This document shows, piece by piece, positions 7,567 through 18,182 of a stretch of 64,000 bases of DNA. Both the position numbers and the translations under genes were made by a program. The notes beneath the pieces were generated by a model. That model worked only from the letters and a program-made list of their open reading frames with translations. It did not search any database and was not told where the DNA came from. The stretch spans positions 62,001 through 126,000 of the forward strand of contig CAOKVX010000001.1 in NCBI GenBank assembly GCA_948472945.1, in the 5' to 3' direction. Each line of letters starts with the position of its first letter. The stretch's first letter is position 1. This DNA is from an uncultured Clostridia bacterium (GTDB lineage: Bacteria > Bacillota > Clostridia > Lachnospirales > Lachnospiraceae).

Positions 7567-10500
7567 ATGCGAATTAATATTAACAGTTTTTTTGCGTTTT
7601 TATTGGTCTGCTGCATTATTTTGCCGCTTATATCTTATAAGACGGCTAAAGCAGCGGGGAAGAACTACGTTAGTGTATTGCAGGATGTAAAGGAGTGTGA
7701 GAGACAGACCATGAATTTTAACAGGGAGTGGAAGTTCGTCCGTAAGGACATAGAAGGGGCAGAGAGTGAATCGTTTAATGATTCGAGCTGGTATAATGTG
7801 GGACTTCCGCATGATTTCAGTATTCCGTACTGGCAGGATGAAAAGCATTATACAGGATACGGGTGGTATAGGAAAACATTTAATGTTGAACAGCAGTGGA
7901 TGGGAAAACGGCTTAGCCTAGATTTTGCAGGGGTATTTCATACGGCTGAAATTTATTTAAACGGTAATTATGTGGGAGAGCACAGAGGAGGTTATACCGG
8001 ATTTGAATTTGATATCACAGATTATGTCAGACAGGGTGAGAACACTATTGCAATTCGTGTGAACAATATATGGCAGGAAGATTTGGCGCCGAGAACCGGA
8101 GAGCATATGTTTACCGGCGGAATCTACAGGGACGTCAATCTTGTAATAACAAACCCGGTACATATAACATGGTATGGAACATTTGTGCAGACTCCGGATA
8201 TTTCGGGATCAGGTTCCTTTGTGAGAATGCAGGCCGAGGTTAAGAATGATAGCGGTGTGTCTCGGAATGTCCGTGTGGAGCATAGTGTATATGATGCGGA
8301 TAACGGTCTTGTAAAAAGCTTTAAATCGGAAAACCGGGCGATTGCCGCAGGGGAAATTTATAATTTTGACAATACAAGCGATTATATATCTAATCCGCAG
8401 CTGTGGAGTCCGGACAATCCATATATGTATAAAGTTATAACAGACGTATATGTGGACGGTGTATCGGTAGACCGTTATGAAACGCCGTTAGGATTCAGAT
8501 GGGTAGAATGGACGGCGGATAAAGGATTCTTTCTTAATGGAGAGCATTTCTGGATTAACGGTACCAATGCACATCAGGATCATGCGGGATGGGCAAACGC
8601 GGTGACTACGGCGGCGCTAAAGCGTGACGTAGCTATGATAAAAGAAGCCGGACTGAATTTTATCCGAGGTTCACATTACCCGCATTCTCCGGCATACTCG
8701 GAAGCTTGCGATGAACAGGGAATCCTTTTTTGGAGCGAGGCGCCGTTCTGGTGTACTTCCGCATGGGGCGAGGGCAGCAGTGACGGAAATTCGGGCGATT
8801 ACCTTGCCGACGGTTATCCGACAACCGGTAACCGTGAGACGGAAGCCAGATTTGAGCAGAGCTGCCTTGACAGTGTGAGAGATATGATAAGGATAAACCG
8901 CAACCACCCGTCTATAATTATATGGAGCATGGGGAATGAAGCTTTCTTTGGGGATAACCACACTAAGAAAAAAGCGCTTATTAGCAGGATGGCCGCATAT
9001 GCAAAAGAACTTGACCCTACAAGAAAGGTTGCTATGGGGGGTACGCAGTTAGGAGGTTATGACAAACTACAAAATGTTGACGTGGCTGGATATAACGGTG
9101 ACGGCGCAAGCAAATCTGAATACCAGAATCCGGGTGTAGCCAATATGGTTGCGGAATATTCATCGCATACGGGAAACAGGCCTGATAAATTCATGGCGCA
9201 TTACGGAAGTGTGGCAACTGACGGTAACGGTAATCCGTTAGAGCCTGAGTGGCGCAGCGGACATGCATTGTGGTGTGCATTCCATCACGGTTCAATACTG
9301 TCGAGAAGTTACGGAGACATGGGATTTATAGATTATTACAGGCTGCCTTTGCAGATATGGTATTATTACAGATATAAAAATACCGGAGTAGAAAGAGAGT
9401 GTTCATCAGACGGAACGGCGGCGAAACTTGAACTTACGGCATCAGACGAGGTTATTACAAACGACGGTACAAAAGATACCCATATAATTGTTACAGTTGA
9501 AGATGAAGACGGCAACTGGGTAAATGAAGAACCGGAGGTTGTGTTTGAGATTACTGACGGACCGGGAATATTTCCTACGGGAAAGACAATGAGCTTCAAA
9601 CCAGGTGACAGTATGAGGGATGGTAAGGGTGCGATAGAATTTCGTTCTTACTATGCCGGGACAACTACTATTGAGGCGTATTCTCCGGGCAATCCGGACA
9701 TTTCCCCTGCGTCAATAACAATCACCACTACCGGTTCCGGCAGTCAGGCAGAGCCTGATATAAGTACAATGTACGGCGCTTTTATGAGTAATGGAGGAAT
9801 AGTCCCGAATACTGTTGAGGAGCCAAAGGCGTATCAGTATGTCAATTATAAGGGATGTCCGATGAATGCGAGCAGCGGCGACAATGTATGTATAAATATA
9901 TTGGACGGGGATAAACAGACTGAGTGGAAAGCACAGACTCCGGGTTCGGGACAGTGGATTTATATTGAGCTTGAACACGGCGGGCTCAATTTGTTTAAGG
10001 CACAGCTAAGCTTTAAAGGTAAAAAATACCCGTATAAGATTCAGTATAAGAAAATGAATATCGACGACCCCGAGTGGATTACACTTAAAGAATATGACCG
10101 AAATACAATTAATGATACTCCATTTGAGGAAAGTTTCGGAGGAGTATATATGAGATATATCCGTATAGAATTTACGGATGTTCCGGCAGATGAATATGCT
10201 AACCTCGCGGAACTTAGGCTTTACGGTATACGTAATGAGACTGAAGGATATAATACGGGCGAGGTATATCTTTCGGATGTACAGTGGGGAGACAACGCGC
10301 CTGCCGGGGTTTACATGGATTCGTCCGCGGATTTAAGCAAAATAAATCTGAGAGGAACAAGATATAATAAAGGGCTGGGAGTAAAGACAAATTCGGAGGC
10401 AATATTTGATTTGGAGAAATATGCCTCAAAGTATTGCAGATTTAAATGCAGCGCAGGAATCGACGAACAGTCTGACTTTCAGGGTGAAGTAAAAATATGC

Positions 10501-12342
10501 ATATATGAAGACGAAGAACTTGTATATGAAAAAATGCTGACAGGCAAAGAATCGGTGGCAGATATTGATATCAGTGTAAATAAAGTAAAAAAATTAAAAC
10601 TTACGGCGTCTTCAGTCACGCAGGATATTTTTGTAGACTGGGCTGATGCAAAGCTTACAGGCGTCATAAGGAATGTAAGCCTTGATAACTCAAATGTTAT
10701 TTCAGCAGAAAGCTTTATAAATATGGATACGCTTGTTCCAAACAAAAAACTTTGTATCGTTACGGCTTTAAAAAACAAACTTCAGTCCAGACGCGAGCTG
10801 TCGGGCGCTGTAAATATATTTGCAAAAGACGGCGGTCTCATTGATTCTAAAATGATGTCAGCCGATTTGCCGGGAAATACAAAAACAGATATGGAACTCA
10901 ATATAAATGTCCCGGCTGATATTGCAGACGGAAGTTATGCGGTATTTACGGTGTGGGATAGAAATACCTTAGTACCGGTAACCGAAACAATAGCAATTGC
11001 CAAAATAGGGGAACAGACGCTCTATAAAAAATCCGTTTTTGAAATATTAAGTAAAGCTTTAGTGACAGAAGAGAATAATCAGGTTATTGACATATACGGA
11101 AAGGATGAAAGGCTGATAAAAACAGGAAACTGGAAATACTGGGACTCTCCTGACGCAGCCTCCTCATATGAAATATATGTGGATTCTGATACGGAAAACT
11201 CTAGCCTTTCACTTGAATTTATCGGAAACCGCATAGTAGTATCAGCGAAGAAAGATGGCAGCAAAGCTGGCGCTGACATATATATAGACGGAGAGTTTGT
11301 ACAGAAAGTTGATACATATGCCAAAGATGATGTATATACGGAAGTGTTTGATTCCGGTATTCTTATACATGGGGAACATAATATTGAAATCAAGCCTACA
11401 GGAACATTTGGAATAGATTATTTAAGATACTATACAGGGAAGCCGGAAGATTACGGCGGACTTAATGAAGCGGTAGAAAGATATAAAGAGTATAAAAGTT
11501 CTGATTATGTATATGGATGGGAAAATTTTAGTGAAGCACTGGATTACGCAAAAGAGATTTTAGGCGGATTGGCAAGCCAGAAAATGATTGATAACGCGCT
11601 TGAGGAACTGAACGAAGCGGCAGCAGCTCTGGTTAAAGGCAGTATAAGGGAAGAATCACAGTTAAAAAATGCGATTAAATCAGCAATGAACATAATATAT
11701 CCGGGCGATGCCGAAAAGTATACTTTACAATCAAGGGAGGGATTTACAGATAAGCTTCTTGTCGGAGGCTCCGTGCTTAATGACAAGGGACTCGGTCAAA
11801 GCGAAGTTGACCGGGCTGCTGACAATATAAATGAGGCAGTAAGAAATCTTAAACTTGTACAGCATGGCTCTGACGGCAATATTAACATTCAGCCGCCCGT
11901 TGTAAAAAATCAGACAAAACCTGTTCCTAAAAAGGGTTCGATACATAAGGCCGGCAAATTAAAATATAAAATACTTGTGTCCTCAAAAACTAAGGGGAAA
12001 GTTTCTGTATACAAACCCAAATCCAAGTACCTGAAAAAAGCGGTCATTCCTGCAAAGGTTAAGATAAACGGATATAATTTCAAGGTTACGCAGATTGCAG
12101 GAAAAGCATTTTATAAAAATAAAAAACTTGCTAGGGTTATTATAGGAAAGAATATAAAAGAAATCGGCAAGAAAGCTTTCTTTGGCGACAGTAAACTAAA
12201 AAATGCAGAAATAAAATCAAAATCAATTAAAAAGATTGGAACAAAGGCGTTTACAAATACACATAAGAAGCTAAAAATAAAAATACCGAAATCAAAAAAG
12301 AAAGCATACGGAAAACTGCTGAAAAAAATCAAATTTTATTGA
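7567..12342 (+). CDS. Secreted multimodular GH2 glycosidase (probable beta-galactosidase)
   Basis: Large exported enzyme, 1592 residues. The start is the second ATG of ATGTATATG because AAGGGGG ends directly before the first. The signal peptide ends at about residue 32 (AKA/AG). Modules by eye: GH2 jelly roll 50-205, Ig-like 210-300, TIM barrel 305-610 with acid/base Glu458 (WSMGNE) and nucleophile Glu530 (MVAEYSS), bacterial Ig-like 619-723, F5/8 type C (CBM32-like) 752-891, NPCBM/CBM51-like 898-1045, a further beta-sandwich about 1170-1295, FIVAR-like helices 1300-1435, and a lysine-rich BspA/LRR_5-like tail 1461 to the end. No LPXTG or SLH anchor is visible. The neighbouring alpha-galactosidase suggests galactose-containing plant glycans; exact substrate unknown. 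Confidence 0.88.
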   Translation: MRININSFFAFLLVCCIILPLISYKTAKAAGKNYVSVLQDVKECERQTMNFNREWKFVRKDIEGAESESFNDSSWYNVGLPHDFSIPYWQDEKHYTGYGWYRKTFNVEQQWMGKRLSLDFAGVFHTAEIYLNGNYVGEHRGGYTGFEFDITDYVRQGENTIAIRVNNIWQEDLAPRTGEHMFTGGIYRDVNLVITNPVHITWYGTFVQTPDISGSGSFVRMQAEVKNDSGVSRNVRVEHSVYDADNGLVKSFKSENRAIAAGEIYNFDNTSDYISNPQLWSPDNPYMYKVITDVYVDGVSVDRYETPLGFRWVEWTADKGFFLNGEHFWINGTNAHQDHAGWANAVTTAALKRDVAMIKEAGLNFIRGSHYPHSPAYSEACDEQGILFWSEAPFWCTSAWGEGSSDGNSGDYLADGYPTTGNRETEARFEQSCLDSVRDMIRINRNHPSIIIWSMGNEAFFGDNHTKKKALISRMAAYAKELDPTRKVAMGGTQLGGYDKLQNVDVAGYNGDGASKSEYQNPGVANMVAEYSSHTGNRPDKFMAHYGSVATDGNGNPLEPEWRSGHALWCAFHHGSILSRSYGDMGFIDYYRLPLQIWYYYRYKNTGVERECSSDGTAAKLELTASDEVITNDGTKDTHIIVTVEDEDGNWVNEEPEVVFEITDGPGIFPTGKTMSFKPGDSMRDGKGAIEFRSYYAGTTTIEAYSPGNPDISPASITITTTGSGSQAEPDISTMYGAFMSNGGIVPNTVEEPKAYQYVNYKGCPMNASSGDNVCINILDGDKQTEWKAQTPGSGQWIYIELEHGGLNLFKAQLSFKGKKYPYKIQYKKMNIDDPEWITLKEYDRNTINDTPFEESFGGVYMRYIRIEFTDVPADEYANLAELRLYGIRNETEGYNTGEVYLSDVQWGDNAPAGVYMDSSADLSKINLRGTRYNKGLGVKTNSEAIFDLEKYASKYCRFKCSAGIDEQSDFQGEVKICIYEDEELVYEKMLTGKESVADIDISVNKVKKLKLTASSVTQDIFVDWADAKLTGVIRNVSLDNSNVISAESFINMDTLVPNKKLCIVTALKNKLQSRRELSGAVNIFAKDGGLIDSKMMSADLPGNTKTDMELNINVPADIADGSYAVFTVWDRNTLVPVTETIAIAKIGEQTLYKKSVFEILSKALVTEENNQVIDIYGKDERLIKTGNWKYWDSPDAASSYEIYVDSDTENSSLSLEFIGNRIVVSAKKDGSKAGADIYIDGEFVQKVDTYAKDDVYTEVFDSGILIHGEHNIEIKPTGTFGIDYLRYYTGKPEDYGGLNEAVERYKEYKSSDYVYGWENFSEALDYAKEILGGLASQKMIDNALEELNEAAAALVKGSIREESQLKNAIKSAMNIIYPGDAEKYTLQSREGFTDKLLVGGSVLNDKGLGQSEVDRAADNINEAVRNLKLVQHGSDGNINIQPPVVKNQTKPVPKKGSIHKAGKLKYKILVSSKTKGKVSVYKPKSKYLKKAVIPAKVKINGYNFKVTQIAGKAFYKNKKLARVIIGKNIKEIGKKAFFGDSKLKNAEIKSKSIKKIGTKAFTNTHKKLKIKIPKSKKKAYGKLLKKIKFY

Positions 12343-12405
12343 CAACTTAAACATTATAAGAGTTATAATATGAATAGCGAGACACAAAGAAAGGATATGG
12401 CTGAC

Positions 12406-14571
12406 ATGAAAAGAATTATAAAAATTACATCTGTTGCGGCTGCATTATCGGCAGTAACATTAACGACAGCTTTCTCAGTGATGTCAATAAAAGCGGATGA
12501 TTCCGGCAAATCATCCGTCACACAGCTTATGGACTGCTTTTTGCCTATGCCAATCATAGAGCCTTTGACGACAGATTGCTGGGGTTTTGTTGTAGGTGCG
12601 AGGGATCAGGGCAACGGACTTGAAGACAGGGATAATACAAATTATTGTTACTGGGACGGAAAAATATTAAAAGATAAAGATACGGGAACTTTTTATATGT
12701 TTGCCAGCCGCTGGGATGAGGCCAACGGACATAATGGATGGTATGGCTCCGATGCGGTATACGCTACGAGTGATAACCTGTATGGTCCATATAAGGAACA
12801 CGGGCTTTTGTGGCCGAACGACCAGAGCGGCAAAGGGCATAATGTATGGCCGCTTGAGCTTCACGAGGGAGACCCGCATGGTAAATATGCAATTATCGTA
12901 AGCGAGACAAGGGACGGGGACGTTTTTGTGTCTGATAGTTTGGACGGTCCGTGGGAAAATATAGGTAAGCTTCGTGTGAATGAAGGTTACTGGCAGTCTA
13001 ACACATGTGTTGTGGCAAGGCCCGACGGAAAATATGAAATTATTAACAGAACCGGAGATATTGCAATCTCTGATGATTTGATGGGAACATATGAAATACA
13101 GACAAGAAATATATGGAAACAGGTCCGGGGGATGCCGACAGAATGTATTGAAGACGCCGTTGTCTGGTACAGCGACGGATTATATCACTGTACGGTTAAT
13201 AAGTGGGACGCCAGAAACGCCTATTATCTGACTTCCGAAAACGGTGTCGATGGATGGGAGCTCAATCCGGGCTCCGCATATCAGCCGGACCAGAATTTTT
13301 TAAGGTACACTGACGGTACAGTGAATTACTGGAACAAAATCGAGCGTCCAAATGTCTATATTGAGGATGGCGAGGTAAAGGCAGTAACTCTTTCCGTAAT
13401 TGATGTGCCTAAGGATGAAGAAAAAGGACATGACAATCACGGAAGTAAAGTTATTGTCGTGCCGTTTGACGGAAAAAAATTACATGAATTTGCAAAAGAA
13501 CAGCGTGATACCGTAAAAGCACCAATACAGGGCGATAAACCGATTGCGGATACTTGTGCCATGTTTTGGAATAATGAACATTCTTTAAACTCAGGCGCCA
13601 AAGGCTATATTCAGCTGCAAAGAAAAATAGGCGGCCAATATGGACTATTTGGAGAAAGCCTTACCGTGGAGAATGACAAATGGGCCGAGAGTAAAATTGG
13701 ATATTTGAAATTTGATATTTCTAAATACGACCTTGCCGAAATGGGAAAAGCAACGCTTTCACTTATATTTAACGATAATTATGTAGGTGACAGCGAGACT
13801 AACAGGATTATGGTCTCATTAGCCGGTTCCGACTGGATAGAGGGAACGGGAACGGCGGATAGCAATGATGTTATAGAGGATGGCGCGCTTACATGGGACA
13901 ATAAACCGGAGCTTACCTACGACCAGGATGATATTGAAGGAAGCACGGCTGTCTCTGATGAATTTTATACATCCTTGAGTACGGACCTAGGACAGGAAAT
14001 AAATATAGACGTAACAAAACTGTTGAACAGACTGCAGCCAGGGGAAACGACTGTAACTTTTGCCATCTGTGAGACGGCGGGAAATCAGAGAATTGCCGTA
14101 TGCAGCAGGGAGAGCGGGGCTAATTCACCGATTTTATCAATAACGCCAAAGTCAGAAGCGACGCCCAAGCCTATTCCATCTTCTGTACCACAGACAACGG
14201 ACGGACCTGCATTAAAAGCGACGGATGCACCGGCAGAGCAGATAACAGCTCGGCCCGCAGCGACGCAAAATCAGAATAAAATTATTTTGGGTAAGACTAA
14301 AGTCGCCGTAAAGGCATTAAAGAACGGAAAAATTAAAATATCGTGGAAGAAGATAAAGGGTGCGGATGGCTACCAGATTCTAATCTCCAATAAAAAGAAC
14401 GGCAGAAACAAAACCATTGCCGCCGTAAGCAAGGCGTCCATAGCGAGGAAAACTATCAAAAAATTAAAGGCAGGTAAAAAATATTACGTTAGAGTAAGAG
14501 CTTTTAAGAAAGTTCGTGGAAAAAAGATAAAGGGAAGATTGTCTAATACTGCCTGTATCAGAGTGAAATAA
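12406..14571 (+). CDS. Secreted GH43-like enzyme with DNRLRE and FN3 modules
   Basis: Exported 721-residue protein. Of three in-frame ATGs I choose the third (12406): AAGAAAGGA ends 10 bases upstream and the protein then opens with a clean signal peptide, MKRIIKITSVAAALSAV. Residues about 45-375 look like a five-bladed beta-propeller glycosidase (YCYWDGKILKDKDTGTFYMFASRW; KYAIIVSETRDGDVFVSDSLDGPWE), but the family is not certain. About 395-590 is a DNRLRE-type sandwich (IGYLKFDISKYDLAEMG...LTWDNKPEL), then a Pro/Thr/Ala linker, then a lysine-rich fibronectin type III domain (ISWKKIKGADGYQILIS). It follows the GH2 gene by about 60 bases and is probably co-transcribed. Confidence 0.75.
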   Translation: MKRIIKITSVAAALSAVTLTTAFSVMSIKADDSGKSSVTQLMDCFLPMPIIEPLTTDCWGFVVGARDQGNGLEDRDNTNYCYWDGKILKDKDTGTFYMFASRWDEANGHNGWYGSDAVYATSDNLYGPYKEHGLLWPNDQSGKGHNVWPLELHEGDPHGKYAIIVSETRDGDVFVSDSLDGPWENIGKLRVNEGYWQSNTCVVARPDGKYEIINRTGDIAISDDLMGTYEIQTRNIWKQVRGMPTECIEDAVVWYSDGLYHCTVNKWDARNAYYLTSENGVDGWELNPGSAYQPDQNFLRYTDGTVNYWNKIERPNVYIEDGEVKAVTLSVIDVPKDEEKGHDNHGSKVIVVPFDGKKLHEFAKEQRDTVKAPIQGDKPIADTCAMFWNNEHSLNSGAKGYIQLQRKIGGQYGLFGESLTVENDKWAESKIGYLKFDISKYDLAEMGKATLSLIFNDNYVGDSETNRIMVSLAGSDWIEGTGTADSNDVIEDGALTWDNKPELTYDQDDIEGSTAVSDEFYTSLSTDLGQEINIDVTKLLNRLQPGETTVTFAICETAGNQRIAVCSRESGANSPILSITPKSEATPKPIPSSVPQTTDGPALKATDAPAEQITARPAATQNQNKIILGKTKVAVKALKNGKIKISWKKIKGADGYQILISNKKNGRNKTIAAVSKASIARKTIKKLKAGKKYYVRVRAFKKVRGKKIKGRLSNTACIRVK

Positions 14572-14613
14572 CAGCCTTGGTAAAAATGCTCAATCGATTA
14601 TATTAATCTTTCA

Positions 14614-14641
14614 TTGACATTAAAATTTGTTATGATAAAAT
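14614..14641 (+). promoter_or_regulatory. Sigma-A promoter of the MATE gene
   Basis: TTGACA (14614-14619), 16-base spacer, TAAAAT (14636-14641), about 50 bases before the MATE start codon. Probably drives the run through ktrBA. Confidence 0.55.
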
Positions 14642-14692
14642 GAATAACATGACAAATCTGACAAATAATAACTTTGAGTTAGTGAGGACAAA

Positions 14693-16099
14693 ATGATGAG
14701 CAATGAAAAAGCACAGTTAACAGAAAATAAAATGGGCGTTATGCCGGTAAATAAACTGGTATTAAATATGTCTTTGCCTATGATGATATCAATGCTCGTA
14801 CAGGCGTTGTATAACATAGTGGACAGTATATTTGTTGCGAAACTGTCGGAGGACGCGCTTACGGCTGTCTCTCTGGCGTTTCCGCTGCAGACGCTGCTTA
14901 TTGCCGTCGGAGCAGGAACCGGAGTCGGAATTAATGCGCTGCTTTCAAAATCCCTCGGTGAGAAGAACTATAAAAGGGCCAATAATACTGCAAGTAACGG
15001 TGCATTTTTGTATATAATCAGTTATATAGTATTTTTAATAATGGGATTTACCGCTGTTGTGCCGTTTTATGCGGGACAGGTAAAGGGAGAGGGCGCGGCG
15101 GACAAAGCTTCTCTTATAATGGATTACGGTGTGGACTATCTCAGCATAGTAATGATTTTTTCGTTCGGGCTGTTCTGCCAGTTTTTCTTTGAGAGGCTAC
15201 TTACTTCCACCGGAAAGACGTTTTACAGCATGATATCTCAGCTGAGCGGCGCGATTACGAATATTATACTTGACCCTATTCTTATATTCGGTTTTCTCGG
15301 CTTTCCAAAAATGGGAGTTGCCGGAGCCGCAATAGCAACCGTCATAGGACAGTGCGTTGCAGGTATTGTGGCGCTGGTTTGTAATTTAAAATTTAACAGA
15401 GAAATTAAGCTTGATTTCAGAAAATTTCGTCCAAACGGCCGAATCATTTCCACTATATACAAGGTCGGTGTTCCGTCGATTATAATGCAGTCGATAGGCT
15501 CGCTGATGGTATACTGCATGAATAAAATACTTATTGATTTCTCGTCGACCGCTACGGCTGTGTTCGGCGTATATTTTAAGCTGCAGAGCTTTTTCTTCAT
15601 GCCGATATTCGGTCTTAACAACGGTATAACACCGATAATCGCATTCAGCTACGGTGCACAGTCAAGAAAACGTATGGTTAAAACCATTAAATTGAGTATG
15701 GCTGTCGCATGCGGACTGCTTATGGTAGGATTCGCAGCGTTTGAGCTTCTGCCTGAGTTCATGCTTGTTAAGATGTTTGACGCTTCTGCGGATATGGTGA
15801 AAATAGGTGTTCCGGCGCTCAGAATCATTGGACTGCATTTTCTTGTGGCGTGGTTCTGTATTATAGCGGGAACTATATTTCAGTCGCTCGGCAAGGCGGT
15901 GTTCAGCCTTATCGTTTCTGTTATGCGTCAGCTTGTCGTACTTGTTCCGGCGGCGTATATTCTTTCAAGGGCCGGAGGTTTGGAGGCGGTATGGTGGTCG
16001 TTCCCAATCGCTGAATTGATGTCATTTACAGTGTCTACAATATGTCTTGTAAGAATATACCGCAAAATAATAAAACCCCTGCCGGAGGGAAATGAGTAG
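14693..16099 (+). CDS. MATE-family multidrug/toxin efflux transporter
   Basis: 468-residue inner-membrane protein with about 12 hydrophobic segments in the two-bundle MATE arrangement. Typical elements are LVLNMSLPMMISMLVQALYNIVDSIFVAKL near the N terminus and the mid-protein repeat IYKVGVPSIIMQSIGSLMVYCMNKIL. It is a Na+- or H+-coupled exporter by family; substrate unknown. Two ATGs three bases apart serve the same AGTGAGG ribosome site. The KtrB gene follows after 24 bases. Confidence 0.9.
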   Translation: MMSNEKAQLTENKMGVMPVNKLVLNMSLPMMISMLVQALYNIVDSIFVAKLSEDALTAVSLAFPLQTLLIAVGAGTGVGINALLSKSLGEKNYKRANNTASNGAFLYIISYIVFLIMGFTAVVPFYAGQVKGEGAADKASLIMDYGVDYLSIVMIFSFGLFCQFFFERLLTSTGKTFYSMISQLSGAITNIILDPILIFGFLGFPKMGVAGAAIATVIGQCVAGIVALVCNLKFNREIKLDFRKFRPNGRIISTIYKVGVPSIIMQSIGSLMVYCMNKILIDFSSTATAVFGVYFKLQSFFFMPIFGLNNGITPIIAFSYGAQSRKRMVKTIKLSMAVACGLLMVGFAAFELLPEFMLVKMFDASADMVKIGVPALRIIGLHFLVAWFCIIAGTIFQSLGKAVFSLIVSVMRQLVVLVPAAYILSRAGGLEAVWWSFPIAELMSFTVSTICLVRIYRKIIKPLPEGNE

Positions 16100-16123
16100 A
16101 AAACAGACTGAGAGAATACATAT

Positions 16124-17494
16124 ATGAGAGGAATATTACGCAGAAAAAAAGAGCTTACAACTACACAGATAATAGCGTTTGGTTTTCTTGGGGCCATTCT
16201 TCTTGGAACGGCGGTACTTATGCTGCCGGTCTCATCCGCGGATGGAACGTGGACCAATCCTGTGGACGCGCTGTTTACCGCCACTACATCGGTGTGCGTT
16301 ACCGGTCTTACAACCGTGTCCACCGCGGGACACTGGAGCCTGTTCGGACAGATTGCGATAATTGTACTCGTACAGTTCGGAGGGCTTGGTATTGTTACGT
16401 TCACGACCGTAATACTGCTTGCTGCTTCAAAGCGCATAACGCTGAAAGAAAGACTCCTTATCAGAGACGCGTATAATCTGAACAGCTTAAACGGCCTTGT
16501 CAAGCTGACTAAGAAGATTGTCAAGGGAACGCTTATTGTGGAGGCTGTCGGCGCGCTTTTGTATATGCCCGTGTTCGTTAAGGACAAGGGCTTTTTCGGC
16601 GTGTTCGCGGCAATATTTAATTCCGTTTCGGCATTTTGCAATGCAGGTATGGATGTACTCGGGGATACGAGCCTGTATGAGTACAGGGATAATATAATAG
16701 TTAATTTTACTACAATGCTTCTTATAATATTGGGCGGAATCGGTTTTTATGTCTGGTGGGATATTATAAAGGCCGGAAAAAGGAAAATGTCTGGAAAACA
16801 TTTCAGGTTTTTCAGAAGCCTTGAGCTCCACACAAAGCTTGTGCTTTCGGTTACGTTAATTCTTATTGCGGGCGGAGCCGTCCTGTATTTTATGTTGGAG
16901 TATAACAACAGTGGGACATTCGGCGGAATGTCATTTTTTAATAAAGTTCAGGCGTCATTGTTCCAGTCTGTCACTACAAGGACAGCCGGATTTTTTACCG
17001 TGCCGCAGCAAAACTTTACAGACGCCTCATCGTTTGTGTCACTTCTTCTTATGTTTGTGGGAGGTTCGCCGTCCGGTACGGCGGGAGGCGTGAAGACCGT
17101 AACTGTCGCAATGCTGTTCCTTACGGTTGTAGCCATAATTAACAACAGGGAGGAGACAGAAGTTTTCGGAAGAAGTATATCGTCCTCCGATGTAAGGAAA
17201 GGGATTGCCGTTATATTCATCAGCTTTGGAGCCATGATTGTATCTATGGCCGCGCTAAGCTTCACTCAGGGAACGGATTTTCTTGATACGCTGTATGAGA
17301 CAATGTCCGCAATTGCGACCGTAGGTCTTACAAGGGGTCTTACTGGGCAGCTAGACGACGTTGGAAAAATAATTGTTGCGCTCACAATGTACATCGGAAG
17401 AATCGGTCCGATATCGCTGGCGTTGTTTTTTAATACCGGAATAGGAAAAGAGACAGGCGGCCGGTATCCTAAGGGAAAGATTATGGTCGGCTGA
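16124..17494 (+). CDS. ktrB: KtrB/TrkH potassium channel subunit
   Basis: 456-residue integral membrane K+ translocating subunit. The four pore-loop filter repeats are all visible: TSVCVTGLT, SAFCNAGMD, TRTAGFFTV and IATVGLTRG, each with the conserved glycine. It is fed by a neighbouring KtrA regulatory subunit 13 bases downstream. The preceding ribosome site is weak, consistent with coupling to the MATE gene. Confidence 0.93.
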   Translation: MRGILRRKKELTTTQIIAFGFLGAILLGTAVLMLPVSSADGTWTNPVDALFTATTSVCVTGLTTVSTAGHWSLFGQIAIIVLVQFGGLGIVTFTTVILLAASKRITLKERLLIRDAYNLNSLNGLVKLTKKIVKGTLIVEAVGALLYMPVFVKDKGFFGVFAAIFNSVSAFCNAGMDVLGDTSLYEYRDNIIVNFTTMLLIILGGIGFYVWWDIIKAGKRKMSGKHFRFFRSLELHTKLVLSVTLILIAGGAVLYFMLEYNNSGTFGGMSFFNKVQASLFQSVTTRTAGFFTVPQQNFTDASSFVSLLLMFVGGSPSGTAGGVKTVTVAMLFLTVVAIINNREETEVFGRSISSSDVRKGIAVIFISFGAMIVSMAALSFTQGTDFLDTLYETMSAIATVGLTRGLTGQLDDVGKIIVALTMYIGRIGPISLALFFNTGIGKETGGRYPKGKIMVG

Positions 17495-17507
17495 CAGGAG
17501 GGATATT

Positions 17508-18182
17508 ATGCAGAGAAAAGAATTTGCCATACTGGGCCTCGGACGCTTCGGCGCAAGTCTTGCCAAAAGCCTTGCGGAGGAAGGCTGTGAGGTTATGGCG
17601 GTTGATAAGAGTGAGGAAGTTGTAAACGAGGTTGTAGAGTATGTTATGCATGCGGAAATCGGCGATATTACAAATAAGGACTTTGTCGCGTCATTAGGCT
17701 TGTCTAATTATGACGGCGTAATAATAGGTGTCGGCGATAATCTGTCGGCTGGCGTTATGGCGACGATACTTGCAAAGGAGGAGAGGGCAAGACTTGTTAT
17801 AGCGAAAGCGGGAAGCGAGCTTCAGGCGCGCGTGCTCAGAAAGGTCGGCGCCGACAAGGTTATTTTTCCCGAGCTTGAGATTGGGCAGAGAATTGCAAGA
17901 CAGCTTGTGCACGGAAATTATTTTGACGCAATAGGCTTATCGTCAACGCACAGTATTCTTGAAATACAATGTCCGTCCGAATGGGTAGGACATACTCTTA
18001 AATCACTTAACCTCAGGGCTAAGTATGGTGTGAGCGTTATAGGAATAAAGCGCGACGAGGAGGTTATTGTAAATCCGTCTCCGGACCTTCCGATAATGAG
18101 CGATGATTTGCTTATAATGCTCGGCGAGAACGGCGTTCTTGAGAAGCTTAACGCAATGACGCTGAATAAGGGTGATGAATGA
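17508..18182 (+). CDS. ktrA: KtrA/TrkA regulatory subunit of potassium uptake
   Basis: 224-residue cytoplasmic ring-forming subunit that gates KtrB. It has an N-terminal Rossmann (RCK-N) domain with the nucleotide-binding LGLGRFGASLAKSLAEEGCEVMAVD, and a C-terminal RCK-C domain (about 135-220). A clear AGGAGGG ribosome site precedes the ATG. Its TGA overlaps the next gene's ATG. Confidence 0.94.
   Translation: MQRKEFAILGLGRFGASLAKSLAEEGCEVMAVDKSEEVVNEVVEYVMHAEIGDITNKDFVASLGLSNYDGVIIGVGDNLSAGVMATILAKEERARLVIAKAGSELQARVLRKVGADKVIFPELEIGQRIARQLVHGNYFDAIGLSSTHSILEIQCPSEWVGHTLKSLNLRAKYGVSVIGIKRDEEVIVNPSPDLPIMSDDLLIMLGENGVLEKLNAMTLNKGDE

Noticed and set aside
15928-16641. 237-codon open frame on the minus strand
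   Set aside because: Antisense to the MATE and ktrB genes with no ribosome site; its length is a by-product of codon bias in the real genes.
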